Shown in pieces: positions 33,261 through 43,956 of a stretch of 64,000 nucleotides of DNA (positions within the stretch are counted from its first letter, which is position 1; each line of letters starts with the position of its first letter). This DNA is from Adiantum capillus-veneris (lineage: Eukaryota; Streptophyta; Polypodiopsida; Polypodiales; Pteridaceae): positions 77,589,910 to 77,653,909 of the forward strand of contig CM043960.1 of the NCBI GenBank assembly GCA_014529385.2. Reading direction: 5' to 3'. A program made the translations under genes and the position numbers. Below the pieces are notes generated by a model. It saw only the letters and a list, made by a program, of their open reading frames with translations. It did not search any database and was not told the origin of the DNA.

Positions 33261-33599
33261 GGTAATGGGAAATGGTGTAATGTTCTAATGGAAAAGTTAA
33301 GTTGTTATGTGAGCTTGAAAGGGAGTCATGTCTTGGCTTTAGACCTTTCAAATAGGAATCTTGAACATGTGTGAGAGCTTTGAATAAAAAGGTGGTTTGC
33401 ATTCCCTTCTTGAAGCTTGTGTTAGATGTGTTAGAGATTGATTAAGGTATCTTCTTTTGTTGAAAGTTCTTGAGAGGTTGTTCTTCTTGGAACTTTGGAA
33501 CTTGGATGTGCGTAAGGCTTGAGATAAGTAAAGAGCATTATGGGATTCCTTGAAGATAGGGTAAAGGTTACTCTTGAAACTTGTCCCCGAGGTGTATGT

Positions 33600-33890
33600 G
33601 TATTTGTCTCTTGTGGTTGGAAACCTTCGTGGAATCTTGTGCATGTGTGGAAGCTTCGTGGAAGCTTGTGCGCGTGTGGAAGCTTCGCGGAAGCGTGTGT
33701 GTGTGTGGAAACTTTCGTGGAAGTTTGTGTGTGTGTGGAAGTTTTGTGGAAGCTTTTGTGTGAGTGGATGCTTCGTGGAAACATGTGTGTGTGCGAAAGC
33801 TTCGCGGAAGCATGTGTGCGTGTGGAAACCTTCGTGGAAGCATGTGTGTGTAAGCCTTCGTTGAAGCATGTGGTGGTCTTTTCATTCAAG
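33600..33890. repeat. Minisatellite of about 36-39 bp units, open on both strands
   Basis: GTGTGTGGAAGCTTCGTGGAAGC-like units repeat about seven times. Because the period is close to a multiple of three, all frames stay open; plus frames read CVCGNFRGSL-like repeats and minus frames HTHASTKL-like repeats. I consider none of these coding. Confidence 0.85.
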
Positions 33891-33895
33891 CTTTA

Positions 33896-34299
33896 GGGTA
33901 GAGGAGCCAGTAGGGGGACGGGTAACTTGGGGAGCTTCAGTCTCTTTCCTCCGAGCTCGACTTCTTGGGCTTAGCTGCTCATTTTAATCGCCTTCTCACA
34001 GGCTTTCAGGAGAATTAATTTGGGGCTGGTTGGGTTTGAGAGCCAATGGTTGGGGCACCATTTTCAGAATCACGTGTATAAAAAATCGGCATGAATAAGA
34101 ACAGCAACAAAGACCAAAAGAGGTAATATGTGACCACGGAGGCTTGAGCCCACACACTTGCCAATGAGATGACGTTATTTCAAATCAACTAGCCGTTTTG
34201 GCTATTCTTTTTTGTGCTTCTTTTGGTCATCAAGTGTATTATATTATGGTTTTATTTGTCCTTCCTTTGGGGGCCGTACCACAACTGGGCCCTCTACCC
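33896..34299. mobile_element. MITE-like DNA transposon, 404 bp with imperfect terminal inverted repeats
   Basis: The left end GGGTAGAGGAGCCAGTAGGG is matched in reverse complement by the right end (GGGTAGAGGGCCCAGTTGTGG on the other strand). Both ends are flanked by TA (33894-33895 and 34300-34301), as in TA-targeting elements of the mariner type. There is no transposase. The inner region contains a GGCTCAAGCCTCCGTGG stretch on the minus strand that looks tRNA-like. Confidence 0.55.
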
Positions 34300-34301
34300 T
34301 A

Positions 34302-35060
34302 GTTAAAGCTATGAAGTTCGATGAAGAATTCCTTTGAACCTTGATTGATTGATATAGGTGGTAGTGGAAATCCTTGATTAAAGTTTCATTAAAGATCTTC
34401 TTGGAAGCTTATAAAAGGCTTTTGGGGAAGTTTTAGACGAAGTTCTTCTTTAGAAGCATGTTAACGGACTTTTCTTATTGAGACCTCTCTTCGCGGATTG
34501 GTAAGAGTACGCTAGTGAGACTTCCTTTGAAGTATGAGTGAAGCTTCTCATTAACCTATTAAGGAAGCTTTTCTTTGGATCGTAGATAGAATTCTCCACC
34601 ACTAAAAACCTGTTCTAGACCTTGCTTGGAAGCACGCTAAGGGCTTTCATGAAAAGTGTGCATGAGGTTTACTTGGCGAGGGTAGTGCTTGGACTCTTGT
34701 AATCTAGCCTTGTCTTCTTAAAAGTAAGAGTTATGATAAAGTAGAGACTTCGGAAAACTCCTCATATGGAGTTAAAGGATTGCTTCATGACGAAGTTTCG
34801 GGTGGGACCTTGTTACGCTTGAGACTTATGTGAGTTCAGAAGATAACCCGTGTCTGAGCTGTTCGAGTTAATCTTGTCCAGAAAACAAAGTGATAAGTGG
34901 CTATGTTCTAACTAAATCAAATAAGCATTTCGAACAGGAAAAACCTCTTCGGGATGCTTTTGGAATAAGGGATATTTGGAAACGGTAGCATTTCGAAGGG
35001 AAAAAAGTCTCTTCAATATGCTTCGTAGAGTTATATGTTCATTGCTTGCATGTTTGTCAA
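34302..35060. other. No recognisable gene
   Basis: No motif-bearing frame or RNA gene. Repeated GAAGCTT/AAGCTTC words suggest remains of the neighbouring minisatellite. Confidence 0.4.
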
Positions 35061-35089
35061 GTACGTACGTTTATGTGATTGCATGTCAT

Positions 35090-35270
35090 GAGCGTATGCT
35101 TCGTGAATGCTTGTTCGTGACATGTCCGGTGCATTCACTTCGTGGATTGCATGCCATGTGCGTATGCTTCGTGAATGCTTGTTTTTGACATGTACCGTGC
35201 ATTCGCTTCATGGATTCCATGTCATATATGTTTACTTCGTGAATGCTTGTTCGTAAGAGTATATGCTTCT
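35090..35270. repeat. 68-bp minisatellite, about 2.7 copies
   Basis: CGTATGCTTCGTGAATGCTTG followed by TTCGTGACATGT and GTGCATTCACTTCGTGGATT recurs at about 35094, 35162 and 35230 with scattered substitutions. Confidence 0.85.
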
Positions 35271-35831
35271 AGATTTAATGTTATGCAAGAATGGTTACAT
35301 CAAAGGAACTATTCTCATGGTTCAAGGGAATTTAACCTTAAAGAAATGGATTGTTATGGGTTATTGAGATGGTTTGTGCAGGTGATAAAAAATCCTCATT
35401 ATGGTAAGTAAAGTGCTCTACGTATAAAAAGTGAGGGAGGGAGAGAGAGATGTGTGTGAAAAAATGAGGTGGTAGTATGTAGTTTCAGAGTGATAGAGAG
35501 AGAGATATTGCCCTTGAATAGAGGTTTTTGACTTGCACCTTCTATGGGTTTCTATAAGAAATTGTGGGCTCATTTTACATGCATGGGTCGTAGAAGGTAC
35601 ACACAAACACATACGCATTTACTTTAAGCTCACATGTTTCTTCTCTCTCCCCCCCTTGCTGCCCACCTCTAGTTAAGTGTAAACTTCCCTAAATAACCAT
35701 TCTAATCTTGCTCTATATGTGATTACACAAGAATTTCTTAGTACCCTATTGCTCTCTGGATAAAAGGTCGTGAGCCCGATCTACAGCAGATTTAGTCGAA
35801 CATCTACAGGAAACGGAGGGTTTCGAAGGCG

Positions 35832-35967
35832 ATGGCGGTGCATGGTAAGCTGACATTACTACTCTTGCATGCGAACTCTGTGTTAGGTCTGCTCATGGCT
35901 TCCCGTTTTGTGTATATGCAGGCGTACATCTCGTTCCTGGAATGCGGGCTTGCACCACTGGTATTAC

Positions 35968-36027
<60 letters not shown>

Positions 36028-36177
36028 CTGACGGAATTCATTAATTTGCTAGACCATTAAGATTTTTCGGTTTCTTCCATGCAGATGAGCACGCCTTGCA
36101 GCGCATCCTCAGTGTGCGGTGTTGTTTTCCAGGTATCATTGCTGTATTTTGTAATTAAGTTGTGAGTGCATATATAC

Positions 36178-36274
<97 letters not shown>

Positions 36275-36367
36275 TCTTTTGCTTGTAGTTTCATGAATGG
36301 CTTCTGACTTGTTCAGGATGCAATCATGCCTTACAATGTTTGTCGAAGATGCGGTGTTGTTCTACAG
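35832..36367 (+). CDS. Candidate 5' exons (four) of the PIN-like gene
   Basis: An ATG at 35832 starts a chain of short exons with GT..AG borders: 35832-35844, 35922-35960, 36085-36132 and 36317-36367. Every junction is phase 1, matching almost all downstream exons. Exons 3 and 4 resemble each other (ALQRILSVRCCF and ALQCLSKMRCCS; similar DNA ending GCGGTGTTGTT), so they may be a duplicated mini-exon. Long (GA)n tracts lie in the introns (35986-36025 and 36181-36269). Linkage to the PIN-like exons 3 kb away is inferred from strand and phase only. In an alternative frame exon 4 reads CRRCGVVLQ. Confidence 0.35.
36181..36269. repeat. (GA)n microsatellite, about 89 bp
   Basis: Forty-four uninterrupted GA units in the predicted third intron of the candidate gene. 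Confidence 0.97.
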
Positions 36368-38013
36368 GTAAGGTTCCATTTTCTTCTTTCCATAAAGGGA
36401 GGTATATTGAATTTACCCAAGGGATTATTATGACACAAAGAGGCAAAATATGAGAACCTTAAACGCTGCAATTCAACTTGTGATCCTTAATTGTCCCAAG
36501 GTTGTACAACATCGTGTTTATTTGTCTTGTATCCTCCAGCTCTCCTTCCCCATTTAAGGTCCACATGCTTTGTTTTCTGTGACTGTTTGGGGTAAATACA
36601 TGAAATGTTATCACAATATATCCTTAGAGTTGGCATAGGTCTAACTTGAATTTCTTTTGAATCCATTTTTTTAAATTTTTGCTTGTGGAAAAGCACCATT
36701 CTCCACTCCAGCAGATGATAATGTTACTGCTAGCTGTTTGTTTGATTGCCAATCTGGAGACTGAGTCAAAGATTGCTTATGGGAATACTGAACACCAAAA
36801 TTCTTATAGATTTGGAATATCTTATGCTTCTTTCTAAACTTTCTCAATGTGGAATGCGAGGGGTACGCACAAGGTGGGGTAAGAATTAAAAGAGTGGCTT
36901 AAGAACCGGTATCGAATTGGCACTTAGTAACTAGTATCCTGTTGTAAGGAAACTGGTGCTGTGTTGTGGACAATCCAGTCTACAAGTAATGTTTACATGG
37001 CCTTTTTAGATACTCTTTGACTAGTTTTTAGTGGTTGCTTTCAATTAATGTGTCAAGAAAATTTCTGTTTGAAAGGTATTGAGTGCTTGTATATGTATGC
37101 ATGTATGTGCATGTTTTTGTGCGTTATTAGTTAATAATAATAGTAATACTGGTTATTATTATTATTTTAAATTTTGTTTGCTTGTTTTTTTTCCTTTTTT
37201 TAATAGTCATTTTAGCTTTTCTAAAATTGTTTTGCTTGTCAATGTCCTGCACTGTTATCATGGCTATACTCTTTCCCATCTCTCAATTTGTAAGCTCAAA
37301 TTATATCTCTTAACTCATGAAGGTATATGATAGGTAATGATAAGGTTTCATGTTCGTACTTTCTTCTCACCAAGATGAACAAATTCTATATTGCTTTTTC
37401 CAATTCAACATGGGTTTTTCTGTTATTGCCTTCATGTTTCTAATTCTGTAGCCTTACTAAGCCTTTTAGCCTTAATGCTTTCGATACCTATGCTCCTTCG
37501 ACAACTTTGGTTACCAAGTCAACACAATAGAGCTAAGAGCTAGGAAGAAGCATATTAGTAAAATTGTTAGAAGGATCTCAATTGCAAACCTCCTCCAAAT
37601 TTCAGACAATATTATAAGTAAAAAAAAAATCCCTATTAGCTAGTGGTATCCTACCTTAGAAATTGCTTTATAATTGGGGAAAATCCTTATGTTTTGCCAT
37701 TGTTACAGTGCCATTGCAAGGAGAAAGGCCTTCTCCCTTAGACAAGATACTTAGTAGATAGTAAGAATAAGTGCTTAGATCAAAACTGTGAGTGGAGAGG
37801 AAGCACACAAGGGCTTAGGAAGGAAAGACAATATCCTTGGGTAAAGGCAGAGTACAGGTGCAGGCATAGAAGCTCACGTTGGAATGAAAACTAGTCTCAT
37901 TCTTTGTTTTTCGGAGTACGGAAAGTTTGTGAAAGGCCCCGATTTTCTGGTTATGATGAAATGAGGAGAATGCCCTTATGTGACGCTTACATTTCTAACC
38001 GTGTACATCAAAG

Positions 38014-38130
38014 GAGATTTGAAAGGAAATTATTACCTAAAAACCTATCCTTGTCCACCACAATTTGTATACCCATCCAGAGCAAGACGGCTACACTATT
38101 TGCTCAGGGTTGGTGTTAAAGATTGGACTG
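38014..38130 (+). CDS. Candidate internal exon of the PIN-like gene
   Basis: Between an acceptor CATCAAAG and a donor ACTG|GTAGAG the sequence is open for 39 codons in phase 1 at both ends. It reads GNYYLKTYPCPPQFVYPSRA then RRLHYLLRVGVKDWTG. Composition looks protein-like, but I recognise no domain. Frame and strand match the downstream exons. Confidence is limited because the acceptor is weak. Confidence 0.3.
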
Positions 38131-38233
38131 GTAGAGCTGTGGCTCTAGCTAAAAGAGGTTTTATAGGCTGTGGTTCTAGTTGTAAAGTTGTATCAAGTAC
38201 ATAATTGTGGATCTAATAATTTTTGACTGTTAC

Positions 38234-38307
38234 TGTTTAGGAGTGGATATAAACCATTGACCCAAGGATTTTCAGCCCTCTGCTTTAACCAACTGAGCAA
38301 TCTAAAC
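38234..38307 (-). tRNA. tRNA-Phe(GAA)-like sequence, plastid type, probably a pseudogene
   Basis: On the minus strand a 74-base cloverleaf can be drawn. The acceptor stem GTTTAGA pairs with CCTAAAC (one mismatch). The D-arm begins GCTCAGTTGG, the anticodon stem-loop is GAGGG-CTGAAAA-TCCTT with anticodon GAA, and the T-stem AATGG/CCACT has one mismatch. The segment GCAGAGGGCTGAAAATCCT is close to plastid/bacterial trnF rather than the nuclear tRNA-Phe. The T-loop TTTATAT lacks the conserved TTCRA core, so function is doubtful. It may be a plastid-derived insertion. Confidence 0.55.
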
Positions 38308-38542
38308 TGTAAGAAAAGTCACTACCAACTATTGCCTCTGGTTGTCTTGTAGCCACGACCCGTAACCTCCCTTGCCCCGCCTGCATCAATTGTGGAGAAG
38401 GGGAATATCTTCTGCGTGGAAGGCAGATCATCTACCGATAATCTATATTTGCCTAAATCAAAAGGAAGGTTGTTACAAAGAGATGGTTGGAACCATACTA
38501 ATCGATTGATCATAGGCGAGGGCCTGTCCTTACATGTAGAAA

Positions 38543-38695
38543 GACTTCACCTTGGTCAAGCACCTAGTAGAATGCGAGTGATGGATTGTTGTGTTCAATT
38601 CATTTCATATAATACAAATTGGCCGATCATTGGTGCGAGACTTACCCTGCTCAAGCACCTAGTAGAATGCGAGTGATGGATTATTCGTGTTCAAT
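38543..38695. repeat. Direct repeat pair, about 57 bp, 96-bp period
   Basis: GACTT..CC.TG.TCAAGCACCTAGTAGAATGCG followed by AGTGATGGATT and GTGTTCAATT occurs at 38543-38600 and 38639-38695. Confidence 0.85.
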
Positions 38696-39036
38696 TTGTG
38701 TTCACTGGCAACCTACTGTATGGTTACAATGTTGGAAAAAGCATATTGAAGCTCGGTTTTGGCTACATTGTTGAGTGTAATATTAGTGCATCAATTTGAA
38801 CTCTTTCTTGACCACCTTTGCCAATGCTTTGTTTGGAAGGCCTCATCTTGGTTTCCATGTTCAGTACTTGTTTGTAAGCTCTATTGCTATTGCCACACCT
38901 AGAGATTCTCCTGTCTATGGAAGGTTGTGATCGGTGTTTGAGAGAGTTTTTTTCTCTCTATGAGAGTAATGGCATTTTCCTACAAAAGGTTGTCTTCTGT
39001 CTACAAAAATTTAATAAGCATTTTTCTGCCTTGTAG

Positions 39037-39096
39037 GGCGCTTGGTCATGAAATCGGAATCTCCTCCATATGTAGCTTTCAAACAAAGTGCTCTAG
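39037..39096 (+). CDS. Candidate internal exon of the PIN-like gene
   Basis: Twenty codons between an acceptor preceded by a pyrimidine tract (TTTTTCTGCCTTGTAG) and a donor CTCTAG|GTGTGT, phase 1 at both ends. It reads RLVMKSESPPYVAFKQSALG. No domain is recognisable; supported by phase match only. Confidence 0.35.
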
Positions 39097-39288
39097 GTGT
39101 GTTCGAGCTCCCTCATATTATGCCGCTTTTGATGTGTTTGCTTCCATCATGGAACAATATGTACTTGAGCTTTGATTTTTCCAACTTCTAGGGTGTGTAG
39201 ATATTGCTTTTATTTGGTTAGTTTGAATGTGTGAAGTGATTTTCTGTACTAGGAGCTTACACCTTTGTGGAAGCTTTTGATTGTGCAG

Positions 39289-41177
39289 CTGAAGAAAATA
39301 CAGTCAACTTCAAAGAAAATACATTCAAAAATACCAGTGGGGGAAAAAAGATTTTTTTTGAAGGAAAGTTGTATGATGCGAGGTGGGGTTTTTATTTATT
39401 CACCTCCTTTGCTTGTAACTGTTCCTTCATTGGCATGCTAATCTGCAAGGCGGTTCAACATATTTGTTAAGCTTTTTTGTGGATGATTTGCTTGGGTGTA
39501 CTAACTTACAATCTGATCTGCAGGGATCCTGTCTTTATCCAGTTGCGGAATGAAAATATGATTAAAACATTGGAGGAGCTCCATTATATGTTTGATTATT
39601 CAGATGGTTTCACTTTGTATGACAGCTATTGTGCAATGAAACAAGGGCCTATATGTCAACACAAGAAAGTTGATGTTTCTTCCAAGAAGAGTCCACAGGA
39701 GATGAAAGACCTAGATCATATCCAAGATGAGTTGGGGGCAGGTACCTAGTTATATTATTGTAATACCTGCCAGGCTTGTAAATATTGAAGCGCAACATAT
39801 TTTCAATAAAGCTTGTATTTTGCCATCGTAGCTCGATGTTTTGTACAACACAAGATGCTTACGTGAGGGCTTTGAAATACTTTCTTGTGGGTTATTTTGG
39901 TGCACAATGTTTTAGTGTGTAGCAATGACTTATTCACTATGATGGACTTGTTTCTTTGGTGGAGTCATGAATGTCTTGCGAGTGTGGGTCTATTTGATGA
40001 GTTGTCTTTGTATGCAGTGTAAGGCTCATTTCTCAATGTAGATGGCAGGAATTATTGTGATGTGAAGTATGACACATATCCCATACTCTGTTAATGTGCA
40101 GACCTATACGAAACTAGTCTTGGACTAAACTGTTGTTATAGTGCTTTAAGTAAGGGCGCTTCAACTAAGATCATATTCTACAAGGATAGTGATTGTTGCA
40201 TTACCTATGAATTTCAAAAAGGTGCAAAGCCTCAATTTGGGGCAGGTATTTTGATGCTGCTTGTCTATAATTTGTGTACCCTTTAAAAGATTGTAAAGTT
40301 GACAATGAATTGGAAAAGGTATACAATACCTTGTATGATTTTGGAATCTTCTACGCATGGCCTTCATGGATGCAGGAGATCCATGCGTTTTCGGTGAGAT
40401 CATATTCGAAACAGATAATGACTTCTATAGGCCCCATGACTTCGATGATGGTGTACAAATGCTTGACAAGTTGGGGGCAGGTGTATTTTTTGTCTATTTT
40501 TTATGCTTGCAGTAAGTAATTTGCTTGCTCTTTTAAAAATTTGCAACATATTTGGGATAATCTCAATTGCTGTTTCATTTGTGTAGATTTTCCAGTAATG
40601 GTCTTCATGGATGGAGAAAACTTTTACATACCAGAGGCTGAGTTGGTTGTTGTTGATACCTCATTATTGCTGCGGATTGTTGATGAGGCGTCTTCACTTC
40701 ATGATGTGGTTACAGAGTTTTTATCAAGCTCACGCTGTGGGTTTTTGTTGAGTGAAACAGTCCGTTTGGAATGTGTCAATGTTATGACAAAGGGGAGAGT
40801 GAAGTTGGCTGGTGCAATTCCAAGGCAAATGCTATCAAGAGTGAATCCAAGGTCAAAACGACTTGAAATTGGGAAGGGCTGGACATCATCAAATTATGAA
40901 CACAACCTTCAGCGGGTGAGGGAAGTGAGAGACAAGTTGCTATCATTCACCAAAGGGTGGGTGTTTGCGAAGACGGAGGGTACGCTGGCAGGTGCTGTAT
41001 CCATCACTGATACGAGCTTCAAGGAGCGTTGCGAGTTGTACGATGCTCGAGTCATCCACGAAGGTTGGGAGTACACCAACATCATCTTCTCTCGGGATCA
41101 CCACAAGGTAATTATAAAAGGAGAAAGAGCTGGAAAGGCTCGCAAAATGTTGTGCATAAATCCCCTCCTGATGAAAG
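39289..41177 (+). CDS. PIN-like domain gene, best-supported exons (family not recognised)
   Basis: Exons 39289-39382, 39524-39741, 40376-40480 and 40587-41177 all have GT..AG borders and join in one frame (phases 2, 1, 1). The second and third end in DELGAG and DKLGAG directly before D of the next exon. The last exon encodes ELVVVDTSLLLRIVDEA (D near 40656), LLSETVRLECV (E near 40756) and EYTNIIFSRDHHKV (D near 41097). This order of a hydrophobic strand ending in an acid, a mid-domain E and a late strand with D is that of PIN nuclease folds, which cleave RNA with metal ions. The domain call is inference; overall family and role are unknown. If no splice occurs after 41177, the frame ends at a stop at 41195-41197. 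Confidence 0.65.
40160..40245 (+). other. Exon-like relative of the LGAG exon, probably skipped
   Basis: Between two real exons the sequence TKIIFYKDSDCCITYEFQKG followed by PQFGAG and a GT donor resembles the next exon (EIIFETDNDFYRPHDF...LGAG). The only available acceptors give the wrong phase, so it may be a decayed duplicate exon or an alternative one. Confidence 0.4.
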
Positions 41178-41573
41178 GTGTTGGATATTTTACTTAGGTT
41201 CAGGTTTGATGATTGATTTTGTTACTTAGTCGCAGATTGGTGTTAGAATGTGGATGTGTAGCCTCCAATGGTGGGTCTTAGAATATGTGTGTCTAGTTGG
41301 ATTTCATCAAACTCCAATGTTTTGTAGACTAAGCATGGAACCTATGAAACAATTGGGGCATACAAATCAGTATTGCAAGCAACTTGATGAGAAGAAATTT
41401 CTTGGCCATGTGCGCTTCTTGGTTGCTTTTTCTCTAAAAGGGCCATATGTGCTTCTTGGTTATTTTTTTCTCTAAAAGTGAGACTATTGGCCATCTTGGG
41501 TTTTCCTTTCTGATGATGAGTTGGGGAGTTTATGGTGATTCATTTTTGCATCTTATCTTTTGGTTTCAAACAG

Positions 41574-41701
41574 ATGTCATGGTCGCCTTTATTTTGAGGG
41601 AGAAATGTGCCATTTGTAGGAGACCTTTGTTTAATGCACAATCGTTTTTGTTTGCTTGCCTAAAGGGAAAGACTTCATATTTCGAAGGATTGAAAGTTTG
41701 A
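41574..41701 (+). CDS. Candidate last exon of the PIN-like gene with a CxxC pair
   Basis: After an acceptor with a good pyrimidine tract (ATCTTTTGGTTTCAAACAG) the phase-1 frame reads VMVAFILREKCAICRRPLFN and runs to a stop at 41699-41701. CAIC is a possible half of a metal site. It joins in frame to the possible donor at 41177 (ATGAAAG|GTG). The splice is plausible but unproven. Confidence 0.35.
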
Positions 41702-41845
41702 TTTGAATACTATGAATGATCTTCATGGTTTCCTTAAAATTATCATTCGAAAGGCTCCTCTATGGCCCCCCTCTTAATCTGTCATACACGTTCTCTCTAG
41801 GCTCTATATGGTTCGTGTCTCATGGCACCTTTCCTTACTACCACA

Positions 41846-41924
<79 letters not shown>

Positions 41925-42130
41925 TTTGTGGCATTGTTTGCTTTGTCTTATAATGGTAAATGGTTCCCCTGTCTTTGTGTTCTCATTTTCTTGTCTCGTG
42001 ATAACAAGTGGTGACCCTTTTCTCTTTCCCCCCCCCCCCCCCCCCCCCCCCCCGGTGTGTGTGTGTGGGGGAGTGGGGGGCTCGTATGCTTGCTGCAAAT
42101 GGTCTCCCCCCCGCGTGAAGTCTCTCTCTC

Positions 42131-42183
<53 letters not shown>

Positions 42184-42360
42184 CACCGACACTCATAAAT
42201 TCTGTGTGTTGGAGCTTTCTCATATGATATGACCCATAGACTAGACTTGTGTCTCATGAGAGGCAAAAGGCTTCTCTCTCTCTTTCTCTCTCTCCTAGGA
42301 GGGTCGGTCATTACATTCATCGAGGAGTTATAAGAACACATTCATGTGATGTGCAAGGAT
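41702..42360. repeat. Cluster of (CT)n, (CA)n and poly-C tracts
   Basis: (CT)n to (CA)n at 41849-41922, poly-C of 26 at 42028-42053, and (CT)n to (CA)n at 42120-42182. The frames here are dipeptide artefacts. Confidence 0.92.
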
Positions 42361-42804
42361 GATGAGGCTGCTACATTGGAACGCTAAGGAAGTCGCATGC
42401 GGCCTTGTTGTAGCGACTTGCAGATTTTGCCTGTGCGCACGTCCTCAATCTGTGCCGTCTTTTAACTCACGTTCCTCCTTTAGTCTGCCCTCTCACTCCC
42501 ACTTTATGCTGGCCCTATCATTCTGCTGTTTTTTTTTTGTAGGCATTCAACAAAAGCAGACCTGTTTTTACCTTTGTGCCGCTTTGCCCCCCTCCCCCTC
42601 CTTCCTTACACCACCAATGTCTTTTTCCCCTTGTCCCCGGCTGATGATAAATATCGGGGTGCCACGTATCTTTTGACTCACATGTCATCCGATCGTGCTA
42701 GTCGCAATTGGTGACGTGGATATTTTTGGGCCAAAATTGTTTAAACTTTAAGTATGAACGAACACACACATGTTTGAGTCTGGCCTCATGGAGTGTGTTG
42801 GGTT
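42361..42804. other. No recognisable gene
   Basis: A 105-residue plus frame at 42359-42676 is hydrophobic and cysteine-rich but has no motif. Confidence 0.4.
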
Positions 42805-43205
42805 TAGAGGTGTTCACACCGATGTTTAAACTTTTGTTTAAACATATGTTCAAACATCCAATTACCTATCCACTGGGTGCGTTGGGATGCCACATATGCA
42901 AGCACCCCGATATCTAACCAATGCTCTCGTCCGTGCTTTCCCTTGTTTTGTTTCACCCGCACACACAAGTTTCATCCAGGCGTATGCGCACAAGTGGTTA
43001 AGCAGTCTGTTTCTCATGGCGTGCACGAGGGTTCAAGTTTAGGCTCATGCAACGTGTGGGGTTCACAGATGTTCACATCGATGTTTAAACATTATCTTTA
43101 AACATACGTCAAAGATCCAGTTACCTGTCGACCACGGTGTCTCATATGCAAGCATCCCGATACCTAACCAACACCCTCGTCCTCGCTTTTCCTTGTTTTG
43201 CCCTC
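42805..43205. repeat. Direct repeat pair, about 140 bp, period about 262 bp
   Basis: GTTCACACCGATGTTTAAAC.. through ATATGCAAGCACCCCGATA and CTTGTTTTG recurs at 42808-42950 and 43072-43200 with about 20 percent divergence. Between them lies a tRNA-like GGTTAAGCAG...GGGTTCAAGTTT stretch (about 42995-43040). Confidence 0.75.
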
Positions 43206-43639
43206 CCCCCCCCTCTTCCCCTTCCCGTCTTCAGGTCGTCCTCCCCCGCTCCCTCTCTCTCTTTGCCTTCTTTGTTTGCGGATTTAGCTATGGTGTGTTA
43301 AAATGGAACTCCGAAGCTACCTCATGACGAAACATTGACTCTTTACACGGCTAGCTCAAGACCGTTTTTGAGTTTCCTTGTATCTCAGTATACCACTTGG
43401 CACTGTCCATTTAAAGTGATATCTGCTTCTAAAGCGAAGGCTTCGCTAAAAAACGCATGGATATAATCTCCCCCTCCTCTAATTGTACTCAGGGCCGCAA
43501 GAAAAGAAACGATGCTTGCCATAAATCCAACTCCCTTTGGAGACATATTTGAGAAGCTTATCAAGAGAAATGAGACAATGACAGTCATCATCAACAGGAA
43601 AGTCATCATCTTGTGTTTTTAGAGAGCGAGGAGAGTAGC

Positions 43640-43674
<35 letters not shown>

Positions 43675-43692
43675 GTGCAAGTGTGTACTTGA

Positions 43693-43723
<31 letters not shown>

Positions 43724-43945
43724 CTTCATATTGTATGTGTATGAAGAGAGAGAGAGAGTGTGTGTGTGCTTTTTTACGTCATACGATGGGAGACTAGAGA
43801 GACTCAAAAGAGAGATGATCTACGCGATGGATCATGGGAGTTGGCTTTTTTACGACCTAGCATGTGTATGTGTGTATTGGTGTGTGTGTGTGTGTTGGTG
43901 TGTGTGTATGTATGTGTATGTATGTATGTGTATGTGATCTCTTAT
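43640..43945. repeat. (GA)n and (GT)n microsatellites
   Basis: (GA)n at 43643-43672, (GT)n at 43694-43720 and several GT-rich runs from 43858 to 43936, just upstream of the MuDR-like remnant. Confidence 0.92.
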
Positions 43946-43956
43946 TGTTTGTGCTT

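Noticed and set aside
36317-36367. Alternative frame reading VCRRCGVVLQ as a zinc finger
   Set aside because: It requires phase-0 introns, whereas the ATG-bearing first exon and almost all downstream exons use phase 1.
38344-38520. CPACINCGEGEYLL-like zinc-ribbon reading and an alternative frame with EKGNIFCVEG
   Set aside because: The first frame ends in a stop after about 25 codons and neither joins in phase to the PIN-like gene exons; no reliable donor or acceptor pair.
42995-43045. tRNA-like stretch with GGTTAAGCAG and GGGTTCAAGTTT
   Set aside because: No acceptor or anticodon stem can be drawn; at most a SINE relic inside the direct repeat.
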